Assembly (NCBI GenBank): GCA_027214125.1
Contig: JAPWHF010000002.1
Span: forward strand, 248,001-312,000
From: Zoogloeaceae bacterium G21618-S1
GTDB lineage: Bacteria > Pseudomonadota > Gammaproteobacteria > Burkholderiales > Rhodocyclaceae
Direction of reading: 5' to 3'
Length of the DNA stretch: 64,000 nucleotides
The notes beneath the pieces are model-generated. The model was not told where the DNA came from. It worked only from the letters and a program-made list of their open reading frames with translations, and ran no database searches. Positions 48,490 through 57,385 of the stretch are shown one piece after another. Position numbers and translations under genes: made by a program. Each line of letters begins with the position of its first letter. Positions within the stretch are counted from its first letter, which is position 1.

Positions 48490-50331
48490 ATGGTGACAAC
48501 GGCCATCGCCCTCTCCACTGACACAGATCAACTCACCAGTGCAGAGCATGAAAACCGAAAGAGCGGAGCAATATTGACAGTGGAGTCTCACTCGCCTTAT
48601 ATCTCCAATGATGTCGCTACGATCCTTGTATTGGATGCTGACCAAGGCTCTGCGCTGGCAGTCGTCCGCTCACTCGGAAGCTCAGGCTCATACGTAGACA
48701 TCGCCAGCGCTCATGAATCCCCCATTTGCGCAAGTTCCCGTTATTCACGCGAATGCCTGCGTTACCCGGATCCACTCAAGGACGAGACGCATTTTATTGC
48801 ATGGATCGACCACCAAATCAAAAGCTGTCATTACGCGCTGATCATTCCGGTCACCGAGCGCACGCTTGTCCCGCTCCTGCGCCACAGGGAGTCAATCGAC
48901 GACTCGCGGATCGCCATGGCGCCGAGCGATGCACTGGAGCAGGTGCTGGACAAAGAGCGCACCGTCGCGCTGGCAACTGCGCTGAACATTCCCGTTCCGC
49001 GCTCATGGCCCATCGATTCACTCGACCAACTCGACTCAGCCGCAACCGAACTCGGCTACCCGATGGTGATCAAGCCTTCGCGCTCGGTCGGCCATGGCAA
49101 CGGCAGCGGCGTGCAACTCAGCGTGAGCTACGCGCACAATCGCGACGATCTGGAAAAACAGGTGCGACACGCGCTGAATCACGGCGCCGTGATTTTGCAG
49201 GAGTACTTCCGCGGCGACGGCGTGGGTATCGAGTTGATTGCCGACCACGGCGAGATCGGCTTTGCCTTTCAGCACCGGCGATTGCACGAAGTGCCGCTCA
49301 CCGGCGGCGGCAGCAGCCTGCGCTGTAGCGAGGCGATCGTACCCGCCCTGCTCGAGGCCGCGCGCGCCTTGATCAAGGCACTTCATTGGCACGGCGTGGC
49401 CATGGTCGAGTTCAAACACGACGCACGGACCGGGGAATTTCGCCTGATGGAAATCAACGGTCGATTCTGGGGCTCTTTGCCCCTCGCAATCGCCGCCGGG
49501 GCCGATTTTCCTCGCATGCTTTATGAACTGCTTTGCGAAGGCCGCATTGCCCCCCGTCCACCCGCGCAGGAGGGCGTCGTATGCCGCCAGTTAGCGCGGG
49601 ACGTCGACTGGCTTGAACATGTGCTGCGCCGCAATGCCCCGGCGTCGCTGGTCAGCCTCCCAAGCTGGAAAGATGTACTTCGTGACTCGGCCCTGACGTT
49701 CTCGCCCCGGCATCATTTCGACGTGCAATCCTTGAGCGATCCCAAGCCCGGCCTGATCGATCTCGGCCGTATCATCGGCACTCAGGTCAATCGTGTGTCC
49801 GATCTGCTCCGTCGCCGCTGGCAACTGACGCGACAGCGACGACGAGCACGCCGCGCATGCAGCAACCCGCAGGTCAAATCCGTTCTTTTCCTGTGCTACG
49901 GTAATATCAACCGCAGCGCGCTCGCGCATGCTTACGCGGCTCAGCGCCTTTCCAGCAACGTCAGTCTGATGTCTGCCGGCTTCCACGCTCAGGGCGGCCG
50001 ACCGGCAGACCCTGTCATGGTTGCAACAGCCTCAGAGCAAGGCATCGATTTGAGCACCTGGCAATCAACAGCCGTTGACGCCGCGATGCTTGCATCGGCT
50101 GATCTCGTCCTGGCAATGGAACTCCCTCACATCGACCGCTTGCTGGAGGAGCACCCCGAGACGTCCGGCAAGATCTTTCTTCTCGGTGGTGCGAGCGCCA
50201 CATCCGCCAATGACGTTGAAATCATTGACCCTTATGGTCTTTCGCCCGACACCTATCACGCCGTGTGCCGCCAGGTTATCCGCTCAGTGGACGCCTGGTT
50301 CAACCACGCACAACCCCGCACGGAGCGCTGA
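48490..50331 (+). CDS. ATP-grasp / low-molecular-weight tyrosine phosphatase fusion
   Basis: A 613-residue two-domain protein. Residues of about 40-390 are a carbamoyl-phosphate-synthase-like ATP-grasp ligase: 'YPMVIKPSRSVGHGNGSG', 'VILQEYFRGDGVGIELIAD' and the metal site 'FRLMEINGRFWGSLPLAIAAG'. Residues of about 460-610 are a low-molecular-weight protein tyrosine phosphatase with P-loop C469-YGNIN-R475-S and the general acid in 'IIDPYG' (Asp580). Both active sites look complete. Wzb-type phosphatases control polysaccharide export kinases, and ATP-grasp enzymes join carboxylates to amines. It is first in the rightward arm; no Shine-Dalgarno site was seen. Confidence 0.87.
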   Translation: MVTTAIALSTDTDQLTSAEHENRKSGAILTVESHSPYISNDVATILVLDADQGSALAVVRSLGSSGSYVDIASAHESPICASSRYSRECLRYPDPLKDETHFIAWIDHQIKSCHYALIIPVTERTLVPLLRHRESIDDSRIAMAPSDALEQVLDKERTVALATALNIPVPRSWPIDSLDQLDSAATELGYPMVIKPSRSVGHGNGSGVQLSVSYAHNRDDLEKQVRHALNHGAVILQEYFRGDGVGIELIADHGEIGFAFQHRRLHEVPLTGGGSSLRCSEAIVPALLEAARALIKALHWHGVAMVEFKHDARTGEFRLMEINGRFWGSLPLAIAAGADFPRMLYELLCEGRIAPRPPAQEGVVCRQLARDVDWLEHVLRRNAPASLVSLPSWKDVLRDSALTFSPRHHFDVQSLSDPKPGLIDLGRIIGTQVNRVSDLLRRRWQLTRQRRRARRACSNPQVKSVLFLCYGNINRSALAHAYAAQRLSSNVSLMSAGFHAQGGRPADPVMVATASEQGIDLSTWQSTAVDAAMLASADLVLAMELPHIDRLLEEHPETSGKIFLLGGASATSANDVEIIDPYGLSPDTYHAVCRQVIRSVDAWFNHAQPRTER

Positions 50332-50334
50332 GCC

Positions 50335-51333
50335 ATGAGCGCCTCTCAGTTGCCACCCACGTTCAGTATCGTGATCCCGACCCGGGATCGCGCGGATCTG
50401 TTCGAACGCACCCTGCAATCGGTGTTCGAGCAGGACATCGACGATTTCGAAGTCATCATCGTCAATGACGGCTCCAGTGGTGAGCATCTGGCGGCTTACC
50501 GGGCCATGGAGTCGCGGTACGACGCCCGCGCCCACTTTGTCTACCTGCCCCACCGCCCGCGCGGTCACGGACCAGCCTATTCGCGCAATGTGGGTGCGGC
50601 ACACGCTTCGGGCGCCTACCTCTGTTTTCTTGACGACGATGACCTGTGGATCGACGCCGGCCATCTGCGTCGTGTCCGCGACAGCATCGCTGCAAGCAGC
50701 GCGCCGATCGACCTGTATTTCACCGATCAGCGCGCCGTGTATCCCGACGGGAGCAGGCACCCGGGCGGTCTCTGGATTACGGGCATGGAACAGCGAATCA
50801 AAACCTCGCCCGACAACTTGGGCAACTACGTTGTCACCCTTGAACATCTGCTTCAGACAACCGGGTTTGCGCACCTGAACTGCACTGTTTACCGGCGTGA
50901 GTTGTTTGAATCCATCGGCGGTCTGGACGAATCGCTGCGCTACGAAGAAGACCGCGATGCATATCTGCGGAGCATCGACATCGCGAAATCCATGCGTTAC
51001 AACCCTAAGATCATCGCACAGCATCACATCCCCGACCCCAAAAAGACAGACAACGCATCAATCGTGCTCACCCGGATCGAGAAAAAAATCATTCAGTTCC
51101 GTATTTGTGACAAAGCGATCGCCTTTAGCCGCAACGCAGGCTTGCGCGCATTTGCCCGCGGTGCAAAAGGGTACGAACTCAAAAACATGGCCGCACTGCT
51201 CAAACAAGCCGGCCGCCATCGTGAGGCCGTCTACTACATGAAAGAGGCGCTGCTGGTGTCATTCACCTTCAAGTGGCTGGCCTACACACTTGCCAACGCG
51301 GCGCAGCTTGTGCTGCGTCCCAAAGACTACTGA
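50335..51333 (+). CDS. family 2 glycosyltransferase
   Basis: A 332-residue GT-A enzyme: 'FSIVIPTRDRADLFERTLQSVFEQ', nucleotide-sugar Asp in 'VIIVNDGSSG', the DxD-type 'CFLDDDDLWID' and acceptor region 'LRYEEDRDAYLR'. There is no membrane helix in the N-terminal part; the C-terminal 'KWLAYTLANAAQLVL' may touch the membrane. It starts 3 bases after the ATP-grasp fusion. It probably adds a sugar to the cluster's polymer or lipid carrier. Confidence 0.93.
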   Translation: MSASQLPPTFSIVIPTRDRADLFERTLQSVFEQDIDDFEVIIVNDGSSGEHLAAYRAMESRYDARAHFVYLPHRPRGHGPAYSRNVGAAHASGAYLCFLDDDDLWIDAGHLRRVRDSIAASSAPIDLYFTDQRAVYPDGSRHPGGLWITGMEQRIKTSPDNLGNYVVTLEHLLQTTGFAHLNCTVYRRELFESIGGLDESLRYEEDRDAYLRSIDIAKSMRYNPKIIAQHHIPDPKKTDNASIVLTRIEKKIIQFRICDKAIAFSRNAGLRAFARGAKGYELKNMAALLKQAGRHREAVYYMKEALLVSFTFKWLAYTLANAAQLVLRPKDY

Positions 51334-51348
51334 CAAGGACGCTGGCTC

Positions 51349-52113
51349 ATGTCATTTGCCAAGGCCCTGCTCGCCAACCCCGAACTCATCCTGCGTCACC
51401 GCAATATCTTCCTGCTCAGCCACATGCGGGCCAACACCAGCCTGTTCGGCCACCTGATCGGCAGCCACCCGCTGGTCGAGGGATATTACGAAATGCATAT
51501 CGGTTACTACAGCTGGAAAAGCCTGTGGCGACAAAAGCTGCGCCACTTCGCGAATCACGATGCAAAACCCGGCGCACAGTGGATGTTCGACAAGGTGTTA
51601 CACGACGGGCACTACGTCGCGCCGTCCTTGCTGATGCGCGACACCAGCCGCACCCTCGTCATGTTGCGCTCACCCGACCAGTCCATCAAAAGCCTGATCG
51701 CGCTGTACCGTAAGCACAGCCCAAACCTACCCGAAGCCACGCCCGAAGGCGCCACCCAGTACTACGTCGACCGCCTCGCTTCGCTGGCCGACACCGCGCG
51801 CGCCATCGGCCCACGCTATTTTTACCTGGATGCCGAGAGCCTGATCTCATGCACCGACACCACACTCGCCGCGCTCTCGGACTGGCTGGGGTTTGATACG
51901 CCGATTCCGTCCGAATACGACACTTTCGCCAACACCGGGCAGGGCAATACGGGCGACCATTCCAGCCGATTGAAGTCCGGCAAGGTCAATCGTGCCCGCA
52001 GTGACTACTCCGACATCGTGCTGACAAGTGCCCAACAAACCGCCGCCGAAGAGGCCTATCAACGCCATCGCGGCCGAATCATCGCCGGCGCCGACCGGCA
52101 TGCGACGGCATGA
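51349..52113 (+). CDS. sulfotransferase family protein
   Basis: A 254-residue P-loop-like enzyme. The 5'-phosphosulfate region is 'NIFLLSHMRANTSLFGHLIGSHP' (first 20: NIFLLSHMRANTSLFGHLIG); the 3'-phosphate region is 'TLVMLRSPDQSIKSLI'. These are the two PAPS-binding motifs, although the first lacks the typical Lys/Arg-Ser-Gly start. It lies between the GT2 and the two exosortase-associated hydrolases, so a saccharide acceptor is likely. PAPS-making genes (cysD, cysNC) lie 6-9 kb downstream. Confidence 0.82.
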   Translation: MSFAKALLANPELILRHRNIFLLSHMRANTSLFGHLIGSHPLVEGYYEMHIGYYSWKSLWRQKLRHFANHDAKPGAQWMFDKVLHDGHYVAPSLLMRDTSRTLVMLRSPDQSIKSLIALYRKHSPNLPEATPEGATQYYVDRLASLADTARAIGPRYFYLDAESLISCTDTTLAALSDWLGFDTPIPSEYDTFANTGQGNTGDHSSRLKSGKVNRARSDYSDIVLTSAQQTAAEEAYQRHRGRIIAGADRHATA

Positions 52114-52147
52114 GCCGACGCGCCTCATCGCAGATTCACCTGACGCC

Positions 52148-53005
52148 ATGAATACAACCGCCGCCAGAACCACGACCGCCAAGCCCGTCTTTCTCACGCT
52201 GAACGGGCGCCGCCTGTTTGCCCTCCAGATCGTGCCCACCGGCGCGACGAGCGGCGCCGTGCTGTATCTGCCCCCTTTTGCCGAGGAAATGAACCGCTGC
52301 CGCTCACATGTCGTCGCGCAAGCGCGTGCCATGGCCGAGCGCGGCCTGCACTGCCTGATCCTCGATCCCTTCGGCACGGGTGAAAGCGAGGGCGAGATCA
52401 TCGACGCGCGCTGGGAACTCTGGCTGGACGACTCGCGCGCAGCAGCGCACTGGCTCACTCAGGAAACCGGCCATGCCCCGACACTCTGGGGCGTGCGCAC
52501 CGGCGCATTGCTGGCCGCCGAGCTGGCCGCCAGCGAAAACGCCCCAGCGCTTGAACGTCTCCTCTTCTGGCAACCCGTGCTCGACGGCAAGCTGTTCCTC
52601 AATCAACTGCTGCGTCTACGGCTTGCCGCACAGATGTTCAATGACACCGAAAAGGAAACCACCGAGCAACTGCGTGATCGCCTGAGCGCTGGCGAAGTCA
52701 TCGAAGTGGCCGGCTACCCCCTTGCTGGCGACATGGCCGACAGCCTGGCGGCGCGCAAGATGAGCGATTTCAAGGCCTTGTCAAACACCCCCATCGCCTG
52801 GGTCGAAGTCGTTGCCAAATCGGGGCAGGCGCTTGCGCTCCCCAGCCGCAAACTCATCGACGCGCTGAACGAAGCCGGCGGGCGAGTCAATGTCACCACC
52901 GTCGCCTGCCCGATGATCTGGCAGTTGCACGAGCGCGCCGACGCGCACGCGCTCGAAACGGCCACACTTGAACTGATTTTCGCGCAGCAGGGAGCCCCCG
53001 CATGA
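52148..53005 (+). CDS. hydrolase 2, exosortase A system-associated
   Basis: A 285-residue alpha/beta-hydrolase-fold protein: 'GAVLYLPPFAEEMNRCR', 'GLHCLILDPFGTGESEG'. At the nucleophile elbow the motif is 'LWGVRTGALLA', so Arg117 stands where Ser or Cys is expected; it may be inactive or act by other means. Start ATG 52148 is preceded by no strong site. It overlaps hydrolase 1 by 4 bases. The two hydrolases are hallmark partners in exosortase-A loci. Confidence 0.9.
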   Translation: MNTTAARTTTAKPVFLTLNGRRLFALQIVPTGATSGAVLYLPPFAEEMNRCRSHVVAQARAMAERGLHCLILDPFGTGESEGEIIDARWELWLDDSRAAAHWLTQETGHAPTLWGVRTGALLAAELAASENAPALERLLFWQPVLDGKLFLNQLLRLRLAAQMFNDTEKETTEQLRDRLSAGEVIEVAGYPLAGDMADSLAARKMSDFKALSNTPIAWVEVVAKSGQALALPSRKLIDALNEAGGRVNVTTVACPMIWQLHERADAHALETATLELIFAQQGAPA

Positions 53006-53922
53006 ACGTCCAGGAGACCCCCATCGTCTTCGAGTGCGAAGGCAGCGAACTGATCGGCATGATGCATGTGCCTGAAGCGATCCAGACCCGCGGCGTGATC
53101 GCCATCGTCGCCGGCGGGCCGCAATACCGTGGCGGCGTCGGCCGCCTGCAAGTGCAACTGGCACGCCAGCTGGCGGCGGCCGGCACCCCCATTCTGCGTT
53201 TCGACTACCGCGGACTGGGCGACAGCGAAGGGCAATTCCGCGGCTTTCAGGATGTCGAAGCCGACTTCCGTACCGCCATTGACGCCTTTTTGGCGCGCGT
53301 GCCCGACATGAAAGAAGTGGTCCTGTGGGGCGGTTGCGATGCCGCCGCCGCCATCATGATCAACGCCTGGAAGTACCCTGAAGTCACCGGCATCATGATC
53401 GGCAATCCGTGGGTGCATACAGAAGAGACCGGCAACGCCGTCACCGTTAAGCACCACTACGCAAAGCGGATCAAGGAAAAGGAATTCTGGCTCAAGGTCT
53501 TGCGCGGGCAGTTCAATCCGCTCCCCGCGCTGGCCACCGTCGGCCACACGCTGCTCTCTCGCGTGCGCCAGAAGCTATCGGCCAAAGCCGTCAGCCCCCG
53601 CGCTGACAGCGGACCGGTGGTCGACGACCGGTCACGCCCCTTCGTCAGCCGCATGCGCCTCGGCATGTCACAGTTTAGCGGCGACGTGCTGCTGCTCATG
53701 AGCGGACGCTCGCTGGTGAGCAAAGAGTTTGACGAACTCGTCGCCAGTAATACCGGCTGGCAGCAAGCCATGGCGACGCCGCGACACATCGCCCGTCACG
53801 ACATGCCCGAGGCCGACCAGACCTATTCCTCCATGGCTTCGCGTCGCGAAGTGATCGCCGTCGCGCAACAATGGCTGCACAACACAGCGGCACCGTTGCA
53901 TGCGCCGCAGACAAACCCCTGA
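53002..53922 (+). CDS. hydrolase 1, exosortase A system-associated
   Basis: A 306-residue alpha/beta-hydrolase: 'GVIAIVAGGPQYRGGVGRLQVQ', 'PILRFDYRGLGDSEG', elbow 'LWGGCDAAAA' with a likely Cys112 nucleophile. The C-terminal part is standard for the family. ATG 53002 overlaps the hydrolase 2 stop (ATGA), so the pair is coupled and perhaps forms a complex. The substrate is unknown; acyl transfer or removal on the polymer is a reasonable guess. Confidence 0.9.
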   Translation: MNVQETPIVFECEGSELIGMMHVPEAIQTRGVIAIVAGGPQYRGGVGRLQVQLARQLAAAGTPILRFDYRGLGDSEGQFRGFQDVEADFRTAIDAFLARVPDMKEVVLWGGCDAAAAIMINAWKYPEVTGIMIGNPWVHTEETGNAVTVKHHYAKRIKEKEFWLKVLRGQFNPLPALATVGHTLLSRVRQKLSAKAVSPRADSGPVVDDRSRPFVSRMRLGMSQFSGDVLLLMSGRSLVSKEFDELVASNTGWQQAMATPRHIARHDMPEADQTYSSMASRREVIAVAQQWLHNTAAPLHAPQTNP

Positions 53923-53978
53923 ATTCATGCGAACGTGATGCCTTCTCGCTTGTGCATCACCCCAGATCAGTGAGCTCT

Positions 53979-55220
53979 ATGAACGCACCCAAGCCCCCGC
54001 CCGTCCATGTCCCCATGAGCCAGTTCCCGGTTCGCGATGGCGAACTGCTCGTCGGCGGCATCCCCCTCACGCGGCTGGCGGCCCGTGTCGGCAGTACGCC
54101 GTTTTACGCCTACGACCGCCAGCTCCTGAGCGAGCGCGTCCGCGAACTCAAGTCCGCACTGCCCGCGGCCATCAAGCTGCACTACGCCATCAAGGCCAAC
54201 CCCATGCCGGCGCTGGTCGGGCATATGGCAGGCATTGTCGACGGGCTGGATGTGGCTTCAGGTGGCGAACTCACCGTGGCGCTCGACAGCGGCATGTCAC
54301 CCAAAGACATCTCCTTTGCCGGGCCGGGCAAACGCATCGACGAGCTTCGCCAGGCCGTTGCCGCCGGCGTGCTGATCAACGTCGAATCGCCCGCCGAGCT
54401 CGATGCGTTGGCCGGCATCGCCGCCGATACCGGCTGGACGCCGCGCATCGCGCTGCGCGTCAATCCGGACTTCGAACTCAAGAGCTCCGGCATGCGCATG
54501 GGCGGCGGGCCGAAGCAATTCGGCATCGACGCCGAAACCATTCCCGAGGTCATTGCCCGCGCCGAGTCACAGGGGCTGGTCATTGAAGGCTTCCATCTGT
54601 TTGCCGGCTCACAGAACCTGCAAGCCGAATCCATCATTGAAGCCCAACGCAAATGCTTCGACCTGGCCGGTGAACTGGCCAGGCATGCCAGTCACCCCAT
54701 CCGCTCGCTGAACCTCGGCGGCGGGCTCGGGATTCCGTACTTTCCGGGCAACCAACGGGTCGACCTCGCCCCCATCGGCGCCAATCTGGCGCAAATTGCC
54801 GAAGAAGCGAAAACCCGGTTTCCGCAGGCCGAACTGTGCATCGAACTGGGCCGCTACCTCGTCGGCGAGGCTGGCCTCTATGTGTGCCGCGTGCTTGACC
54901 GCAAACTGTCGCGCGGGCAGGTCTTTCTTGTCACCGACGGCGGTCTTCACCACCACTTGTCGGCCTCGGGCAACTTCGGCCAGGTCATCCGCAAGAACTA
55001 CCCGGTGGCCATCGGCAACCGCATGGATGCCACGACGCTCGAAGCCGCCAATGTGGTTGGCCCCCTGTGCACGCCGCTGGACATCCTCGGCGACCGGATG
55101 ATGCTCCCACCCGCCCAGGTCGGTGATCTCGTCGTTGTGTATCAATCCGGCGCCTACGGCGCGACCGCCAGCCCGCAGCGCTTCCTGGGGCACCCCGCCG
55201 TCGCTGAAGTCCTCGTCTGA
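53979..55220 (+). CDS. PLP-dependent decarboxylase, exosortase A system-associated
   Basis: A 413-residue fold-type III (alanine-racemase-like barrel) PLP enzyme related to diaminopimelate decarboxylase. The PLP lysine is K72 in 'KLHYAIKANPMPAL'. 'DVASGGEL', 'HLFAGSQNL' and 'NLGGGLGIPY' bind cofactor and substrate. A C-terminal 'YQSGAYGATASPQRFLGHP' stands in place of the usual 'DAGAYG...'. The start at 53979 gives the family N-terminus. It probably makes an amine or amino-acid building block for the ligase and amidotransferase of this cluster. Confidence 0.92.
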   Translation: MNAPKPPPVHVPMSQFPVRDGELLVGGIPLTRLAARVGSTPFYAYDRQLLSERVRELKSALPAAIKLHYAIKANPMPALVGHMAGIVDGLDVASGGELTVALDSGMSPKDISFAGPGKRIDELRQAVAAGVLINVESPAELDALAGIAADTGWTPRIALRVNPDFELKSSGMRMGGGPKQFGIDAETIPEVIARAESQGLVIEGFHLFAGSQNLQAESIIEAQRKCFDLAGELARHASHPIRSLNLGGGLGIPYFPGNQRVDLAPIGANLAQIAEEAKTRFPQAELCIELGRYLVGEAGLYVCRVLDRKLSRGQVFLVTDGGLHHHLSASGNFGQVIRKNYPVAIGNRMDATTLEAANVVGPLCTPLDILGDRMMLPPAQVGDLVVVYQSGAYGATASPQRFLGHPAVAEVLV

Positions 55221-55238
55221 TCCAAAAAAACTGTCGCC

Positions 55239-56993
55239 ATGACCCAAGCCCAACCCAACCGCCCGATGACCGAACGCCTCGAATGGCCGCATGCGGAAGT
55301 CCGCCTCAGCGGCCCAGCATCGATCATTGAAACCGATGGCCTGATCTGCATCGCCCGCGGCACGCCAGAATTCCCGACCGAAGCCACATTGCCCGCTGAC
55401 GCCCCCATTGCGGCGACTTGGCTCGCACTGTTCAAACAGCATGGCACCGACGCCCCGACCAAGGTCCATGGCCGCTTCGGCCTTGCCATCATCGACACCC
55501 GCGCGCGCAGCGTTTTTCTCGCAGCCGACCGCTTCGGCACCGCGCCATGGTGCTTCACGCGCCGGGGCGAGCGCCTCATCGTCGCCGACCGCGCCGATCT
55601 GGCTGCTGACACACACAGTGCGCTGTCACCCTCGGCGGTCTACAGCTATCTGTTCCACCACATGATTCCCTCCCCGATCACGATCTTCGACGACGTCAAA
55701 CGACTCGAAGGCGGCCATCGGCTGCAGTGGAACGGCGCCGACCCCAGCATCGATGCCTGGTGGCGCCCCGTCTTCACCGAGCCCCGCAGTCTCGACCTTG
55801 CCGACGCCAAAGCGCAATTCATGGGTATCGTCGAAGACGCCGTTCGCCGGGCATCCAGCGCCGGCAAGGTCGGCAGCTTCCTGTCCGGCGGCACCGACAG
55901 TTCCACCGTCGCCGGCATGCTGTGCAAGGTGCTCGGTACGCCCGCCGAAACCTATTCCATGGGCTTCGACGCCAGCGGCTACGACGAAATGGAATACGCC
56001 CGGATTGCCTCGCAGCACTTCGGCACCAAGCATCACGAATACTACGTCACCCCCGAAGACCTGCTCGACGGCATCCCCAAGGTAGCCCGCCACTACGACC
56101 AGCCCTTCGGCAACTCCTCCGCCGTCCCGGCCTGGCTATGCGCCTCGCTGGCCAAGCGCGACGGCATCGACACGCTCCTCGCTGGCGACGGCGGCGACGA
56201 ACTCTTCGGTGGTAACACCCGCTACGCCAAGCAGCAAGTGTTCGGCTGGTACGACCGGGTACCCGCGCCGCTGCGCAGTGGTGTGCTCGAACCGCTGCTA
56301 TCGCAACCCATCAGCAAACGTCTCCCAGTATTCAGAAAGGCCGCCAGCTACGTGGATCAGGCCAAGGTCCCGCTGCCTCATCGCATTCACCAGTACAACC
56401 TGTTGGTGCGCCTCGGTGCCGACCATATCTTTACGCCCGACTACCTGTCGCAAATCGACCTGAACGGCCCAGCCAAAGCACATGAAGCCGCCTGGCAACG
56501 CATCAACGCCGGCAGCGACCTCAACCGCCAACTTGCCTTCGACTGGAAGTTCACCCTCGAAGACAACGATCTGCCAAAAATTCTCGGCACCACAGAACTG
56601 GCCAACATCGGCGTCGCCTTCCCGCTGCTTGACGACGCACTCATCGACTTTTCGCTGAACCTGCCGCTCGATTACAAGCTGCGCGGCTTCCAACTGCGCT
56701 GGTTCTTCAAGGAAGCCCTGCGCGGTTTCCTGCCCGAAACCATCATCAAAAAGAAAAAACACGGCTTCGGCCTGCCTTTCGGCGTCTGGGCCTGCCAGCA
56801 CACCGGCCTGCGCAACCTGGCCGGCGACACGCTCGGACAGCTCAAGCAGCGAGGCATCGTCCAGCCCGCCTTCATCGACCAGCTCATCAACGAACTCCTC
56901 CCGGAGCACCCTGGCTACTACGGTGAGTTGGTCTGGATTTTGATGATGATGGAGTTGTGGCTTTCCGGTGAGTGCATCCACAAAGGAGAGTGA
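55239..56993 (+). CDS. asparagine-synthase-like amidotransferase, exosortase A-type, without N-terminal Cys
   Basis: A 584-residue protein. The C-terminal ATP-pyrophosphatase/asparagine synthetase domain (about 190-560) has PP-loop S216-GGTDSS and 'LLAGDGGDELFGGNTRY'. The N-terminal part (about 20-170) keeps the class II glutaminase shape ('VHGRFGLAIIDTRARSVFLAADRFGTAP') but does not begin MCG, and no Cys takes that place, so glutamine hydrolysis should be lost. It may use free ammonia or form another amide or ester. It is the next gene after the PLP decarboxylase, as in other exosortase-A loci. Confidence 0.88.
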   Translation: MTQAQPNRPMTERLEWPHAEVRLSGPASIIETDGLICIARGTPEFPTEATLPADAPIAATWLALFKQHGTDAPTKVHGRFGLAIIDTRARSVFLAADRFGTAPWCFTRRGERLIVADRADLAADTHSALSPSAVYSYLFHHMIPSPITIFDDVKRLEGGHRLQWNGADPSIDAWWRPVFTEPRSLDLADAKAQFMGIVEDAVRRASSAGKVGSFLSGGTDSSTVAGMLCKVLGTPAETYSMGFDASGYDEMEYARIASQHFGTKHHEYYVTPEDLLDGIPKVARHYDQPFGNSSAVPAWLCASLAKRDGIDTLLAGDGGDELFGGNTRYAKQQVFGWYDRVPAPLRSGVLEPLLSQPISKRLPVFRKAASYVDQAKVPLPHRIHQYNLLVRLGADHIFTPDYLSQIDLNGPAKAHEAAWQRINAGSDLNRQLAFDWKFTLEDNDLPKILGTTELANIGVAFPLLDDALIDFSLNLPLDYKLRGFQLRWFFKEALRGFLPETIIKKKKHGFGLPFGVWACQHTGLRNLAGDTLGQLKQRGIVQPAFIDQLINELLPEHPGYYGELVWILMMMELWLSGECIHKGE

Positions 56994-57385
56994 CCTCCGT
57001 TGGCAATGTCGCTCGCTGTTTTGCAGGGCACTTTTCGACCCGCCGCTGTCGGTGAAATCCACCCGGGCACGCCGACGCTTCGCAAGCGCCCCATCGGCGC
57101 GAGTCCAAGCACAACGCGTTTCGAAATGTTTCCTGAGAATTCGCCGTAAAGGATAAAACGCCGCCACTTGCGACGTGCGAGTAGTGCAATGGATCACCCT
57201 GTGAGCGAAGCGCCGAAGGGCTCTTGGTCAGCGGCCATTCCCGCACCATCCGAGAAGGATGTACCAAGGCTAACAGCGCCCAACGCACCGACGAAGCATC
57301 CGCTTGCATTCCCAACCAACCCGTCGCCCCCTCCACGAAGCCACTCCCGCAAAGTGTTAAATCCAAACACTTTTCAAGGTGCGTC
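56994..57385. other. 392-base intergenic region
   Basis: No credible gene, repeat or terminator was found between the amidotransferase and the acyltransferase. The frame of the acyltransferase extends back into it but with no support. Confidence 0.55.
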
